This document shows positions 8,325-15,311 of a DNA stretch of 32,020 nt, piece by piece. The notes under the pieces are model-generated. The model was not told the DNA's origin. It saw only the letters and a list, made by a program, of their open reading frames with translations, and made no database searches. A program made the position numbers and the translations under genes. Numbering within the stretch: position 1 is the first letter of the stretch; every line of letters starts with the position of its first letter. Source of the stretch: Bordetella parapertussis. Lineage in GTDB: Bacteria > Pseudomonadota > Gammaproteobacteria > Burkholderiales > SG8-41. The stretch is from contig CAMDRT010000049.1 in the NCBI GenBank assembly GCA_945906815.1, positions 1 through 32,020 of the forward strand. The letters are read 5' to 3'.

Positions 8325-9383
8325 TCAGTCAATCTTGATGCCTGCCGACTTCACCAGTTTTTCGTATTTCACCACATCCTGCTTGATAAACGCGGCGAAT
8401 TCCGCCGGCGAATTGCCGATCACATCGACGCCTTGCGCCGCCATGCGGTCGATGACGTCGGGCAGGCGCAACACGCGCATCACTTCGCTATTCAAGCGCG
8501 CGATCAGCGCCTGCGGCGTCGCAGCAGGTGCGAGTAAGCCATGCCACGCCGATTGCTCAAAGCCGGGCAGCGCGGTCTCGGACATCGTCGGGATATCGGG
8601 TGTGGCGCGCGAGCGCTGCGCACTGGTCACCGCCAGCGCGCGCAAGCGTCCGCTGCGTACATGCGGCAGGGCGCTGGGCGTGGTGCCAAAATACATCGAC
8701 ACCTGCCCCGCCAGCAAATCGATCACCGCTGCACCGCCACCCTTGTACGGCACATGAATGATGTCCACGCCCGCCATGATGCGAAACATTTCGCCGGACA
8801 AATGATTGGAGCTGCCAATGCCGGCGGACGCAAACGTCATTTCGCCGCGCCGCGCTTTCGCCAGCGCGATCAGCGCTTTCACCGAGCGCACTGGCACCGA
8901 CGGATGCACTGCAAGGATGTTGGGCGCAAGGGTGGTCTGGATCACCGGCGCGAAATCCCTCACCACGTCATACGGCGGTTTCCTGAACAGCGTCATGTTG
9001 GCGGTATTGGGCACGCCGCCCAGCAGCAGCGTATAGCCATCGGGCGCGGCACGCACCACCAGTTCAGAGCCGATATTGGTGCCGCCGCCGGGACGGTTTT
9101 CGACGATCACCTGCTGGCCGATAGTCTCGGAGAGTTTTGCCGCGATGATGCGCGCCACGAAATCGACACCACCGCCCGGCACATAGGGCGCGATGAAGCG
9201 GATGGGGCGGGCGGGATAAGTTTGTGCGTGTGCCGTATCCGTTGCAGCCGCCAGCAGCACGACAGCGAAGGCCATCGCCAGCGTGCAAAGCGGCTTGCTG
9301 TAGCGCGGTGTGGTGAAGGGTAGCCGATCTGCCCGCTGCCACGCCGGCACGAGCAACCACGAACGACCGTGGTGAGTGTTCAC
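8325..9383 (-). CDS. TctC/Bug family periplasmic receptor
   Basis: A 352-residue receptor that heads the minus-strand run 9383-3833. A GTG at 9383 preceded by ggag with six bases of spacing is chosen: it gives a leader with a basic n-region and the hydrophobic stretch LAMAFAVVLLAAATDTAHAQ just before TYPARPIRFIAP. An alternative ATG at 9278 would leave a leader with almost no charged start. Family landmarks follow: VPGGGVDFVARIIA, VIVENRPGGGTN, AAPDGYTLLLGG, HVPYKGGGAAVIDLLAG, and NSPAEFAAFIKQDVVKYEKL at the end. It lies 50 bases ahead of the amidohydrolase gene and diverges from the VOC gene. The ligand is unknown. Confidence 0.9.
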   Translation of the reverse strand: MNTHHGRSWLLVPAWQRADRLPFTTPRYSKPLCTLAMAFAVVLLAAATDTAHAQTYPARPIRFIAPYVPGGGVDFVARIIAAKLSETIGQQVIVENRPGGGTNIGSELVVRAAPDGYTLLLGGVPNTANMTLFRKPPYDVVRDFAPVIQTTLAPNILAVHPSVPVRSVKALIALAKARRGEMTFASAGIGSSNHLSGEMFRIMAGVDIIHVPYKGGGAAVIDLLAGQVSMYFGTTPSALPHVRSGRLRALAVTSAQRSRATPDIPTMSETALPGFEQSAWHGLLAPAATPQALIARLNSEVMRVLRLPDVIDRMAAQGVDVIGNSPAEFAAFIKQDVVKYEKLVKSAGIKID

Positions 9384-9443
9384 GCCGTTCTCCGTTGCAT
9401 GAATGGGATGCACGATGTTGTGACCGTGGGCTGGGGTTGTCAA

Positions 9444-9469
9444 GCTATGAGTGCACGCTATGAGTACAC
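9444..9469. promoter_or_regulatory. 13-bp tandem repeat in a divergent promoter region
   Basis: gctatgagtgcac (9444-9456) is followed directly by gctatgagtacac (9457-9469), differing at one base. The pair sits in the 178-base gap between the minus-strand Bug operon (start 9383) and the plus-strand VOC gene (start 9562). Head-to-tail near-identical 13-mers in a divergent promoter gap are compatible with a regulator binding site. No regulator gene is adjacent, so this is an inference from position and repetition only. Confidence 0.4.
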
Positions 9470-9561
9470 GTTCACTGGCTTGCATCCACTGCACTGCAGG
9501 GATGGCGGCCACAAACGCTGTGATAGCATAAGTGCGGTAAACCACCTCCAGGAGCAGCCGC

Positions 9562-10008
9562 ATGAGCGCCACCCTGTTTCATTTTTCTTTTGCCGTAAGT
9601 GATCTCGATCTGGCGCGTAAATTCTACGGCGAGATTCTGCAATGCCCGGAAGGCCGCCAGCTGAAAGGCCGCATCGACTACAATTTTTTCGGTCACCATA
9701 TCGTGGCACATCTCGCACCGGAAGACGTGGTGGGCAATCAGGGGCGCAAAATCGGCGGCGCGCTGGCCACGCCGCTGCGCCATTTCGGTGTGGTGATGAC
9801 GCTAGACGATTTTCAGAAGATCGCCCATCGCGCGGAACAGCTCGGCGCGCAGTGGATCAACAAGCCCAGCAACACGCAACCCGGCACCGTGCGTGAACAG
9901 ATGCTGATGACGTTGAGCGACGGCTGCGGCAATGCGATTGAGTTCAAGGGACTCACCGCTATTGCCAACGTGTATGCGGTGAAAGAGAACGAGACTTCGA
10001 TGGCTTGA
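9562..10008 (+). CDS. VOC-superfamily (glyoxalase/dioxygenase-like) protein
   Basis: A 148-residue cytoplasmic protein with the two beta-alpha-beta-beta-beta modules of the vicinal-oxygen-chelate fold. It begins TLFHFSFAVSDLDLARKFYGEIL, giving a likely metal-binding His7, has LRHFGVVMTLDDFQKIAHR at the start of the second module (second His), and DGCGNAIEFKG near the end with the Glu ligand. It thus retains the metal site of glyoxalase I-like and extradiol-dioxygenase-like enzymes, but the reaction is unknown. The start is supported by ggag about eight bases upstream. Residues 130-148 form a short tail beyond the fold. It may be monocistronic: 166 bases containing a hairpin repeat separate it from the next gene. 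Confidence 0.85.
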   Translation: MSATLFHFSFAVSDLDLARKFYGEILQCPEGRQLKGRIDYNFFGHHIVAHLAPEDVVGNQGRKIGGALATPLRHFGVVMTLDDFQKIAHRAEQLGAQWINKPSNTQPGTVREQMLMTLSDGCGNAIEFKGLTAIANVYAVKENETSMA

Positions 10009-10052
10009 GCACTGCGGCGCACATTCCCTCCCAGCCCTGCGCGCACGCGTAG

Positions 10053-10078
10053 GTTGGGCTGAGCTTGCGTAGCCCAAC
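10053..10078. repeat. Short hairpin repeat (gttgggct ... agcccaac)
   Basis: An 8-bp perfect stem, gttgggct (10053-10060) and agcccaac (10071-10078), encloses a 10-base loop between the VOC gene and the next gene. Sequences of this form (aggttgggct...agcccaac) are a common dispersed REP-like family in bacterial genomes. It lies 45 bases downstream of the VOC stop and may also help terminate or protect that transcript. The remaining gap 10079-10174 shows a possible -10 box taaaat at 10143 but no well-spaced -35. Confidence 0.6.
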
Positions 10079-10174
10079 ATCGCAACTTGTGCAACCCGCC
10101 ACTTTCGCTGCGTTGCAATGAGCCGTGGTGGTGGGCTTCGCCTAAAATAGCCTCATCGTAAGCGGAGAACAACC

Positions 10175-10900
10175 ATGCTGCTCGGATGCGGAGTGATGAT
10201 TAACTGGAACAACGTCGCACCCGAACATCGGCCGGCGTACGACGCCTGGCATTGCGGCGAGCATATGGTAGGGCGGCTCACTATTCCGGGCTTTTTGCGT
10301 GGCCGGCGTTACATCGCAGCCCACCCGGAGCAGGCGCGGCGTAATTTTCTGACCCTGTATGAAGTACAAGACCTCGCGGTACTCACCGGCACCGATTATC
10401 TGGCCAAGGCCAACAGCCCCAGTCCGCTGACCCTGCGCACCACCCCGCTGGTGCTGGACAGCGTACGCGGACTCGCCGGCGTGCGCGCCTCGCACGGCGC
10501 GGGCATGGGCGGCTTTGCGCTGACGCTGCGCTTTGACCCGCAACCCGGCGCCGAGGATGCACTCGAACGCCATATTACACAGCGGGCTCTGCCGCAAATA
10601 GCACAGCGCCCCGACATCGTCGGTGCGCATCTGATGGTGGCAGACAAAACCGCGAGCGCGATGACACCGGTGGAACGGCAAGGGCGCCCCACCACCATCC
10701 CCAACTGGATCGTGATGCTGGAGGGGTTCACGCTGGCTGCCGTTACCCATGCGGGCGAGGCGGCTGTGTCCGATGCCTTGCTGGTGGCGAACGGCTGCGC
10801 TAACCAAATTGAGCGCGATGCCTATGCGCTGCAATTTACACTGAACAGCACACACATCGCGCGCGAGGTCTTCGCGGAAATGCAAGCCAAACAAGGATAG
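10175..10900 (+). CDS. Uncharacterised two-domain protein, possible dimeric alpha-beta-barrel fold
   Basis: A 241-residue soluble protein that I do not recognise as an enzyme of known function. The N-terminal half contains DAWHCGEHMVGRLTIPGFLRG, a pattern reminiscent of EthD/Dabb-like ferredoxin-fold proteins (W-H..E-H.. R...PGF), followed by a LTLYEVQDL strand; the second half (about 110-235) looks like a second copy of a similar fold, with GFALTLRF, ERHITQRALPQIAQ and a conserved-looking WIVMLEGF strand. This suggests an internal two-domain or pseudo-dimeric protein. The start has ggag nine to ten bases upstream. It is separated by only 2 bases from the ModA-like gene and is the first gene of a run ending with LysE. 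Confidence 0.75.
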   Translation: MLLGCGVMINWNNVAPEHRPAYDAWHCGEHMVGRLTIPGFLRGRRYIAAHPEQARRNFLTLYEVQDLAVLTGTDYLAKANSPSPLTLRTTPLVLDSVRGLAGVRASHGAGMGGFALTLRFDPQPGAEDALERHITQRALPQIAQRPDIVGAHLMVADKTASAMTPVERQGRPTTIPNWIVMLEGFTLAAVTHAGEAAVSDALLVANGCANQIERDAYALQFTLNSTHIAREVFAEMQAKQG

Positions 10901-10902
10901 TC

Positions 10903-11610
10903 ATGATGATCACACTCAACGTTTGTTCCGGCAACGGCATGTCCGCCTCGTTCCGCCAACTGCTGCCGCAGTTCGAGCGCGCCCACAACTGCCGGATCGC
11001 CATGACCTTCGAGCCGGCGCAAATCCTGCTGCGTGAAATCAAGGCCGGCAAAGCTTTCGATCTGGGCATCCTGGGCAAGGGCGTCATGGATCAGATCGTG
11101 AACGACGGCTATGTCGCCGGCGACAGCGTGCGCGTGCTAACGCGCAACGGCATCGGCGTGGGCGTATTAAAAGGCGCGCCCAAGCCGGACCTGAGCAACG
11201 TTGAATCGTTCAAGCGCGCGCTGTTGAATGCAAAATCCGTGGCCTACACCACCGAGGGCGCCAGCGGCATTTATTTCGCCAGCCTGATCGAAAAGCTGGG
11301 CATCGCCGATGCCATCAAGGCCAAGGCCGCAACCCAACCCGGCGGCCTCGTCGCCGAACTCGTGGTGAAGGGCAGTGCCGAGATCGCAGTACAGCAGATA
11401 CCCGAAATCCTTGCGGTGCCCGGCGCGGATTACGCGGGGCCATTGCCGGCGGAAATTCAGAGTATTTCAGTGAATGCCGGCGGTGTTTTTTTGCAATCGC
11501 CGCAGCGCGCACTGGCGCAGGCGCTGCTGGATTTTCTGCAATCGGCGGAAGCCGCACAGGTATTCAGGGCGGGCGGGCTGGAGCCGGAGGGCGGCTCATG
11601 TGTGGCGTGA
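10903..11610 (+). CDS. ModA-like substrate-binding protein lacking a signal peptide
   Basis: A 235-residue protein with the type II periplasmic-binding fold of molybdate-binding ModA relatives: the opening strand TLNVCSGNGMSASFRQLLPQ, FDLGILGKGVMDQI, the middle AYTTEGASGIYFASLIEKLG hinge region, and AEIAVQQIPEILAVPG. Unlike transported binding proteins it starts immediately with the first fold strand and shows no hydrophobic leader, so it should stay in the cytoplasm; upstream sequence belongs to the preceding gene, so no leader has been missed. The ligand is unknown and no ABC transporter subunits lie nearby. It could be a sensor or carrier, or a decayed transport component. It overlaps the next gene by 13 bases; an aagga five bases upstream supports the ATG at 10903. 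Confidence 0.8.
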   Translation: MMITLNVCSGNGMSASFRQLLPQFERAHNCRIAMTFEPAQILLREIKAGKAFDLGILGKGVMDQIVNDGYVAGDSVRVLTRNGIGVGVLKGAPKPDLSNVESFKRALLNAKSVAYTTEGASGIYFASLIEKLGIADAIKAKAATQPGGLVAELVVKGSAEIAVQQIPEILAVPGADYAGPLPAEIQSISVNAGGVFLQSPQRALAQALLDFLQSAEAAQVFRAGGLEPEGGSCVA

Positions 11611-12572
11611 TGAAATCCGGGTCTATATTCGCTGCAGCAATCCTGGTGGGCGGTGCCGCACCAAGTCCGCCCGCCCTGTCGCAAAATTATCCCGACCGTC
11701 CCGTGCGCGTGCTGGTCGGACTTGCGCCCGGCGGCGGCACCGACTCCGTCGCGCGCATCCTGACGCAGAGACTCGCCGATACTTTCGCACAATCGTTCGT
11801 GGTCGATAACCGGCCCAGCGCCGGGGGCAACGTCGCGGGCGAACTGGCTGCACGCGCCACGCCCGACGGTTACACGCTGATCATCGTGACGCCCACGCAT
11901 GTCATCAACCCCAGCCTTTATCGCAACCTGCTGTTCGACGCGATCCAGGATTTCGCCGGCGTCGGCCAGATCGTAGATGCACAGTACTATCTGTCGGTCG
12001 CCAACGCGGTGCCGGTGGCCTCGGTGAAAGAACTGGTCGCGCTCGCGAAAACGCGCAACCCCCGCCTCACCTACGCCTCTACCGGCATCGGCAGCGCCAA
12101 CCATTTGTCGGGCGAGTTACTGAAGACGATGGCGGGCATTGAAATGACGCACGTCCCCTACAAAGGCGGCGCACCGGCATTGAGCGCGCTGATCGCCGGC
12201 GAGATACAGGTCTCGTTCACCAGCGGCGTGATCATCCCGCACGCCAGAGCGGGACGGGTGAAAACCATCGCGGTCACCGGCGCAAAGCGCACGCCACTGG
12301 CGCCGGAAATCCCCACCATCAACGAAGCCGGCGTGCCGGGTTACGAAGTCGTGGGCTGGTACGGCATGGCCGCACCAGTAAAAACACCCAAAGCGATCAT
12401 TGAGCGCCTGAACGGTGCGATGCACCGCGTGTTACCCGAACTACGGCCGCGCTACGCCGCGCTGGGCATGGATCTCGCCGGCGGCTCGTCCGCCGCTTTC
12501 GACGCGTTGTTGCGCCGCGAACGCGATAAATGGGCGCAGGTGGTGAAACAGTCCGGTGCGAAAGTGGAGTAA
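11598..12572 (+). CDS. TctC/Bug family periplasmic receptor
   Basis: A 324-residue exported solute-binding protein. The leader runs to about LSQNYPDRP, followed by PVRVLVGLAPGGGTDSVARI, VVDNRPSAGGN, TPDGYTLIIV, THVPYKGGAPALSALIAGE and the terminal RRERDKWAQVVKQSG helix. The ATG at 11598 has ggagg seven bases upstream, inside the end of the ModA-like gene; a second ATG at 11610 is possible. The family binds organic acids with high affinity for TctAB-type or unrelated permeases, none of which is present here. The overlap with the upstream gene and the LysE gene 32 bases downstream suggest one transcript. Confidence 0.92.
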   Translation: MCGVMKSGSIFAAAILVGGAAPSPPALSQNYPDRPVRVLVGLAPGGGTDSVARILTQRLADTFAQSFVVDNRPSAGGNVAGELAARATPDGYTLIIVTPTHVINPSLYRNLLFDAIQDFAGVGQIVDAQYYLSVANAVPVASVKELVALAKTRNPRLTYASTGIGSANHLSGELLKTMAGIEMTHVPYKGGAPALSALIAGEIQVSFTSGVIIPHARAGRVKTIAVTGAKRTPLAPEIPTINEAGVPGYEVVGWYGMAAPVKTPKAIIERLNGAMHRVLPELRPRYAALGMDLAGGSSAAFDALLRRERDKWAQVVKQSGAKVE

Positions 12573-12604
12573 TGAAAACTCACATGGATTGAGGACGCCG
12601 CTCC

Positions 12605-13228
12605 ATGCCCGGCTTTTCGAACTACGGCGACTACGGCGCTTTTGTCGCCGCCATCATCGTGTTTTTGCTGATTCCCGGTCCGGGAAATCTGGCGCTGATT
12701 ACCTCAACCGCCAAAGGCGGCATCCGGGGCGGGCTGGCAGCGACCCTGGGCGTGATCCTCGGCGATCAAGTCCTGCTGTGGCTGGCGGTGGCAGGTGTTG
12801 CCGCCGTATTGACCGCAACCCCTGCCGCTTTTTATGCAGTGCAGTGGCTGGGCGCGGCCTATCTCGCGTGGCTGGGCGGAAAAATGCTGTTAGCCAAAGC
12901 GGGTGCGGCGCCGATACTGAATATCAAACCGCACCACTATCTGCAGCAGGCACTGATGATCACGCTACTCAACCCGAAAGCCATTGTGTTCTACATGGCG
13001 TTTTTTCCCCTGTTTGTCGATCCTGCGCACCAACCCGGGCTGACGGTCTTCGCTTTCATGGGGCTGACGATAGCCGTGCTGACCTTTGCCTATGGCCTGG
13101 CGGTGGTATTGCTGACGCGCTTTTTGGCCGGGCGTCTGCGTGCCAATCCGCTGATATCGCGTACGCTGGAAAAACTGGCAGGCCTGTTTTTGATTGGGTT
13201 TGGCATCAAGATGGCTCTGAGCCGATAG
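12605..13228 (+). CDS. LysE/RhtB family amino-acid exporter
   Basis: A 207-residue membrane protein with about six transmembrane segments. The N-terminal IIVFLLIPGPGNLALIT contains the GPGN signature, followed by GIRGGLAATLGVILGD and the NPKAIVFYMAFFPLFVD segment characteristic of the family. Members export amino acids or derivatives (lysine, homoserine, threonine) out of the cell. The substrate cannot be predicted. A gagg lies ten bases before the ATG. It is the last gene of the run that includes the Bug receptor and precedes the TumE/TumA-like module by about 150 bases. A longer open frame overlapping it in another frame is a shadow. Confidence 0.9.
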   Translation: MPGFSNYGDYGAFVAAIIVFLLIPGPGNLALITSTAKGGIRGGLAATLGVILGDQVLLWLAVAGVAAVLTATPAAFYAVQWLGAAYLAWLGGKMLLAKAGAAPILNIKPHHYLQQALMITLLNPKAIVFYMAFFPLFVDPAHQPGLTVFAFMGLTIAVLTFAYGLAVVLLTRFLAGRLRANPLISRTLEKLAGLFLIGFGIKMALSR

Positions 13229-13345
13229 CCACCACAGCGTGCCGGATCTTGTTCGTCACGTTCCCTGGTCCTGCTCAGCGCTTACCTGACAACGCCTGCC
13301 CGATCAGAAATTCAATTCGCGAATATTGCTCGCGTGTTGCTCGCG

Positions 13346-13381
13346 TTGACAACGCCTGCAAGTGTTGCTATCGTAAGCAAC
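13346..13381 (+). promoter_or_regulatory. Promoter and overlapping palindromic operator of the TumE/TumA-like operon
   Basis: ttgaca (13346-13351) and tatcgt (13369-13374) are separated by 17 bases, a good sigma70 promoter. The palindrome gttgct-atcgta-agcaac (13364-13381) covers the -10 box and ends at the base before the ATG; with the adjacent t and a of 13363/13382 it has 7-bp arms. Copies of the half-site ttgct also occur upstream in an 11-bp tandem repeat (ttgctcgcgtg at 13326, ttgctcgcgtt at 13337). With a start site about seven bases after the -10 box, the message would begin almost at the ATG, i.e. be leaderless. Autorepression by the DNA-binding partner is the natural reading. Confidence 0.6.
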
Positions 13382-13663
13382 ATGAAAACAGTCCCGCTGC
13401 TGGACGAACGACGCGAAATCGCAGAGGATCGCTTCGTCGAACTGGTGGTATGGCAGGCGCCCCAGCCGGTGCGCGCATCGACGCACCGGTTCAAATATCG
13501 GCTGGCGTTCGTTGTCGGCGGCTTGTGTGTGCTGCGTTATGACAACGAGGCGGGCAAAGGTGACCACCGGCACGTCGGCGCGATGGAATCGCCCTACACC
13601 TTTACCACGCCGGAACAACTTTACGCCGATTTCATGGCTGACGTGACGAACTGGAGAATCTGA
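13382..13663 (+). CDS. TumE/DUF6516-like toxin
   Basis: A 93-residue protein with the hallmarks I associate with the TumE (DUF6516) toxin family: FVELVVWQ, the STHRFKYRLAFV strand, LCVLRYDNEAGKGDHRHVG with its charged DNE..KGDHRH motif, and a final YTFTTPEQLYADFMADV helix. In characterised TumE/TumA loci the toxin gene comes first and is followed by a helix-turn-helix antitoxin, as here. The ATG at 13382 is chosen over a GTG at 13334, because the promoter and operator occupy the intervening bases. The molecular target of this family is not established to my knowledge. One base separates its stop codon from the next start. No obvious defect is seen. Confidence 0.82.
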   Translation: MKTVPLLDERREIAEDRFVELVVWQAPQPVRASTHRFKYRLAFVVGGLCVLRYDNEAGKGDHRHVGAMESPYTFTTPEQLYADFMADVTNWRI

Positions 13664-13664
13664 G

Positions 13665-14003
13665 ATGAAAACAATGACAATTTCAGTGTCCTCGATGGAC
13701 GAAACCAAGCAGCGGTTCCTGGCGGCCTTCAAAGGCAAGCCGCAGGGCGCGCATATCTCATTCCCAACCGTGGAACTGCTGTGGAAGGTGCTGTCACCCA
13801 ACCGCATGGCGCTGGTGCGTGCGCTGACCGGCGCGGGGGTGTTGTCTATTCGCGAGGCCGCGCGGCGCGTAAACCGCGACGTGCGTGCGGTGCATTCCGA
13901 CGTGACCGCGCTGATCAACGCGGGCTTACTCAACCGCACCGAGAACGGCATCGAGTTTCCGTACGAGGCGGTGCATGTAGATTTCATACTGAAGGCAGCG
14001 TAG
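13665..14003 (+). CDS. TumA/HVO_A0114-like HTH antitoxin
   Basis: A 112-residue DNA-binding protein. Residues about 45-95 form a winged helix: RMALVRALTGAG, then SIREAARRVNRDVRAVHSDV as the helix-turn-helix, then the GLLNRTENGIEFPYEAVHV wing. The N-terminal 40 residues (including the ETKQRFLAAF helix) would contact the toxin. This matches the HVO_A0114-type putative regulators that accompany TumE toxins. It begins one base after the toxin stop, with ggag nine bases upstream. It probably represses its own promoter via the palindrome at 13364-13381. The gene converges with the MFS transporter gene (54 bases between stops, no clear terminator). Confidence 0.85.
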   Translation: MKTMTISVSSMDETKQRFLAAFKGKPQGAHISFPTVELLWKVLSPNRMALVRALTGAGVLSIREAARRVNRDVRAVHSDVTALINAGLLNRTENGIEFPYEAVHVDFILKAA

Positions 14004-14057
14004 GAAGCCGTGCTGCCGGGTAGGCTGACGAGGTGCCGCAGCCGCCTCAAGTCGCGC

Positions 14058-15251
14058 TCATGCAGTCTTCACCCTACCCACCGCCACCACGCCCCAATGT
14101 ATCAGCAGCGCGAACACCGAAGCCGTCATCGCAATCGCGCACACCGCGAGCCAGCCGTAGAGTGCAAACGCGGTGCTGGTCAAAAATGCGCCCACCGCGT
14201 TGCCGCACCACACGTGCATACCGAAAATGGTGTTGGCGCGCGCGCGTGAATCCGGCACCGCGGCATTCACCAGTGTCTGGTTGGCCACCATCGCGGCGCG
14301 CAGACCGCAATCGAGCAATAGCGCGCCCAACACCACGAAGGCTATCGACCAGGCGGCGAAGCCAAACGCCAGCCAGGCGGCGATCATGACGCACACGCCG
14401 GTGGTCACCACCGGCACAGCCCCGGAGCGATCCATCCAGCGCCCCGCCGGGCGCGCCACCAGTATGCCTGCCGCGCCGGGGATGCCGATGAGGCCGGCTT
14501 CCGCCGGCCCCACCTGATGCAGTGTCGCCAGCATGGGGGCGACCACCGCCCAGAATCCACCATAACAAATGCCGAGCAGAAATTGAATGGACACCGCGCG
14601 CCGTACGTTGCCGTGCTGGCGAAAGATGGTGAATATCGACCACAGCAGATTGTGGTACGCCATCTGCGTGGTCGAGCGTGTGTGCGGCAGCCAGGCCAGC
14701 AGCGCGCACAGCAGTACCAGCAGCAGGCCGGTTGAGAACACATAGCTCCAACGCCAGCCCAGATACGCGGCGATCAGGCCACCGGCAATGCGCGCAAACA
14801 GGATGCCAATGAACATCGCCATCAGTTGTGTGCCCACCGTTCGCCCGCGATGTTTCTCGGGCGCGATTTCAACCACGATGGAAATGAACACCAGCCCCAC
14901 CGACGAACAAATACCGGTAATCAGGCTGGCCACCGCCAGCACCGTGATCGACGGCGCCATCGCCATCAGCGCCTGCGCCACGCCGAGCATGCTGATCATG
15001 GCTATGATCAGCCAGCGTTTGCTGACACGGTCGCCCAACGGCACCAGCAACGCGACGCCCACCAGCATGCCGCCGAACGACAGCGTGGGTATCCAGCCCA
15101 CCGCCGCCGGACTGGCCTGAAACTCGGCAGCGATCGTCGCCAGCATCGGCGTTTGATAATGAATGCCGCCGGCGATCACAAACGCCGCGGCTATCAGCAG
15201 TGCGATCAGTGCACGGTGGTCGGTGGCGCTGGCCGTGGTCGTATGGGGCAA
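14058..15251 (-). CDS. Major facilitator superfamily transporter
   Basis: A 397-residue inner-membrane protein with about 12 transmembrane helices. Motif A between helices 2 and 3 is present as LGDRVSKRWLIIA, and a shortened counterpart ARPAGRWMDRSG sits between helices 8 and 9. The organisation with ETPEK-like loop IAPEKHRGRTVGTQL and length resemble drug:proton antiporter (DHA1) type exporters. The substrate is unknown. It follows the MmgE/PrpD gene by 60 bases on the same strand, so it could import or export a related dicarboxylate-like metabolite, though this is only context. Its end converges with the antitoxin gene. Confidence 0.88.
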   Translation of the reverse strand: MPHTTTASATDHRALIALLIAAAFVIAGGIHYQTPMLATIAAEFQASPAAVGWIPTLSFGGMLVGVALLVPLGDRVSKRWLIIAMISMLGVAQALMAMAPSITVLAVASLITGICSSVGLVFISIVVEIAPEKHRGRTVGTQLMAMFIGILFARIAGGLIAAYLGWRWSYVFSTGLLLVLLCALLAWLPHTRSTTQMAYHNLLWSIFTIFRQHGNVRRAVSIQFLLGICYGGFWAVVAPMLATLHQVGPAEAGLIGIPGAAGILVARPAGRWMDRSGAVPVVTTGVCVMIAAWLAFGFAAWSIAFVVLGALLLDCGLRAAMVANQTLVNAAVPDSRARANTIFGMHVWCGNAVGAFLTSTAFALYGWLAVCAIAMTASVFALLIHWGVVAVGRVKTA

Positions 15252-15311
15252 CGCTATGCCCTGTTGCAGACGCTCAAGGCGCGTCGAATAATATTCAATA
15301 AAAACATATAC

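Noticed and set aside
12556..13542. Plus-strand frame of 328 codons overlapping the LysE gene
   Set aside because: It is rich in Arg, Cys and Pro, typical of an out-of-frame reading of a GC-rich membrane gene; the LysE frame has clear motifs.
13304..14050. Long minus-strand frame opposite the TumE/TumA-like genes
   Set aside because: It is the antisense shadow of two well-supported plus-strand genes and resembles no family.
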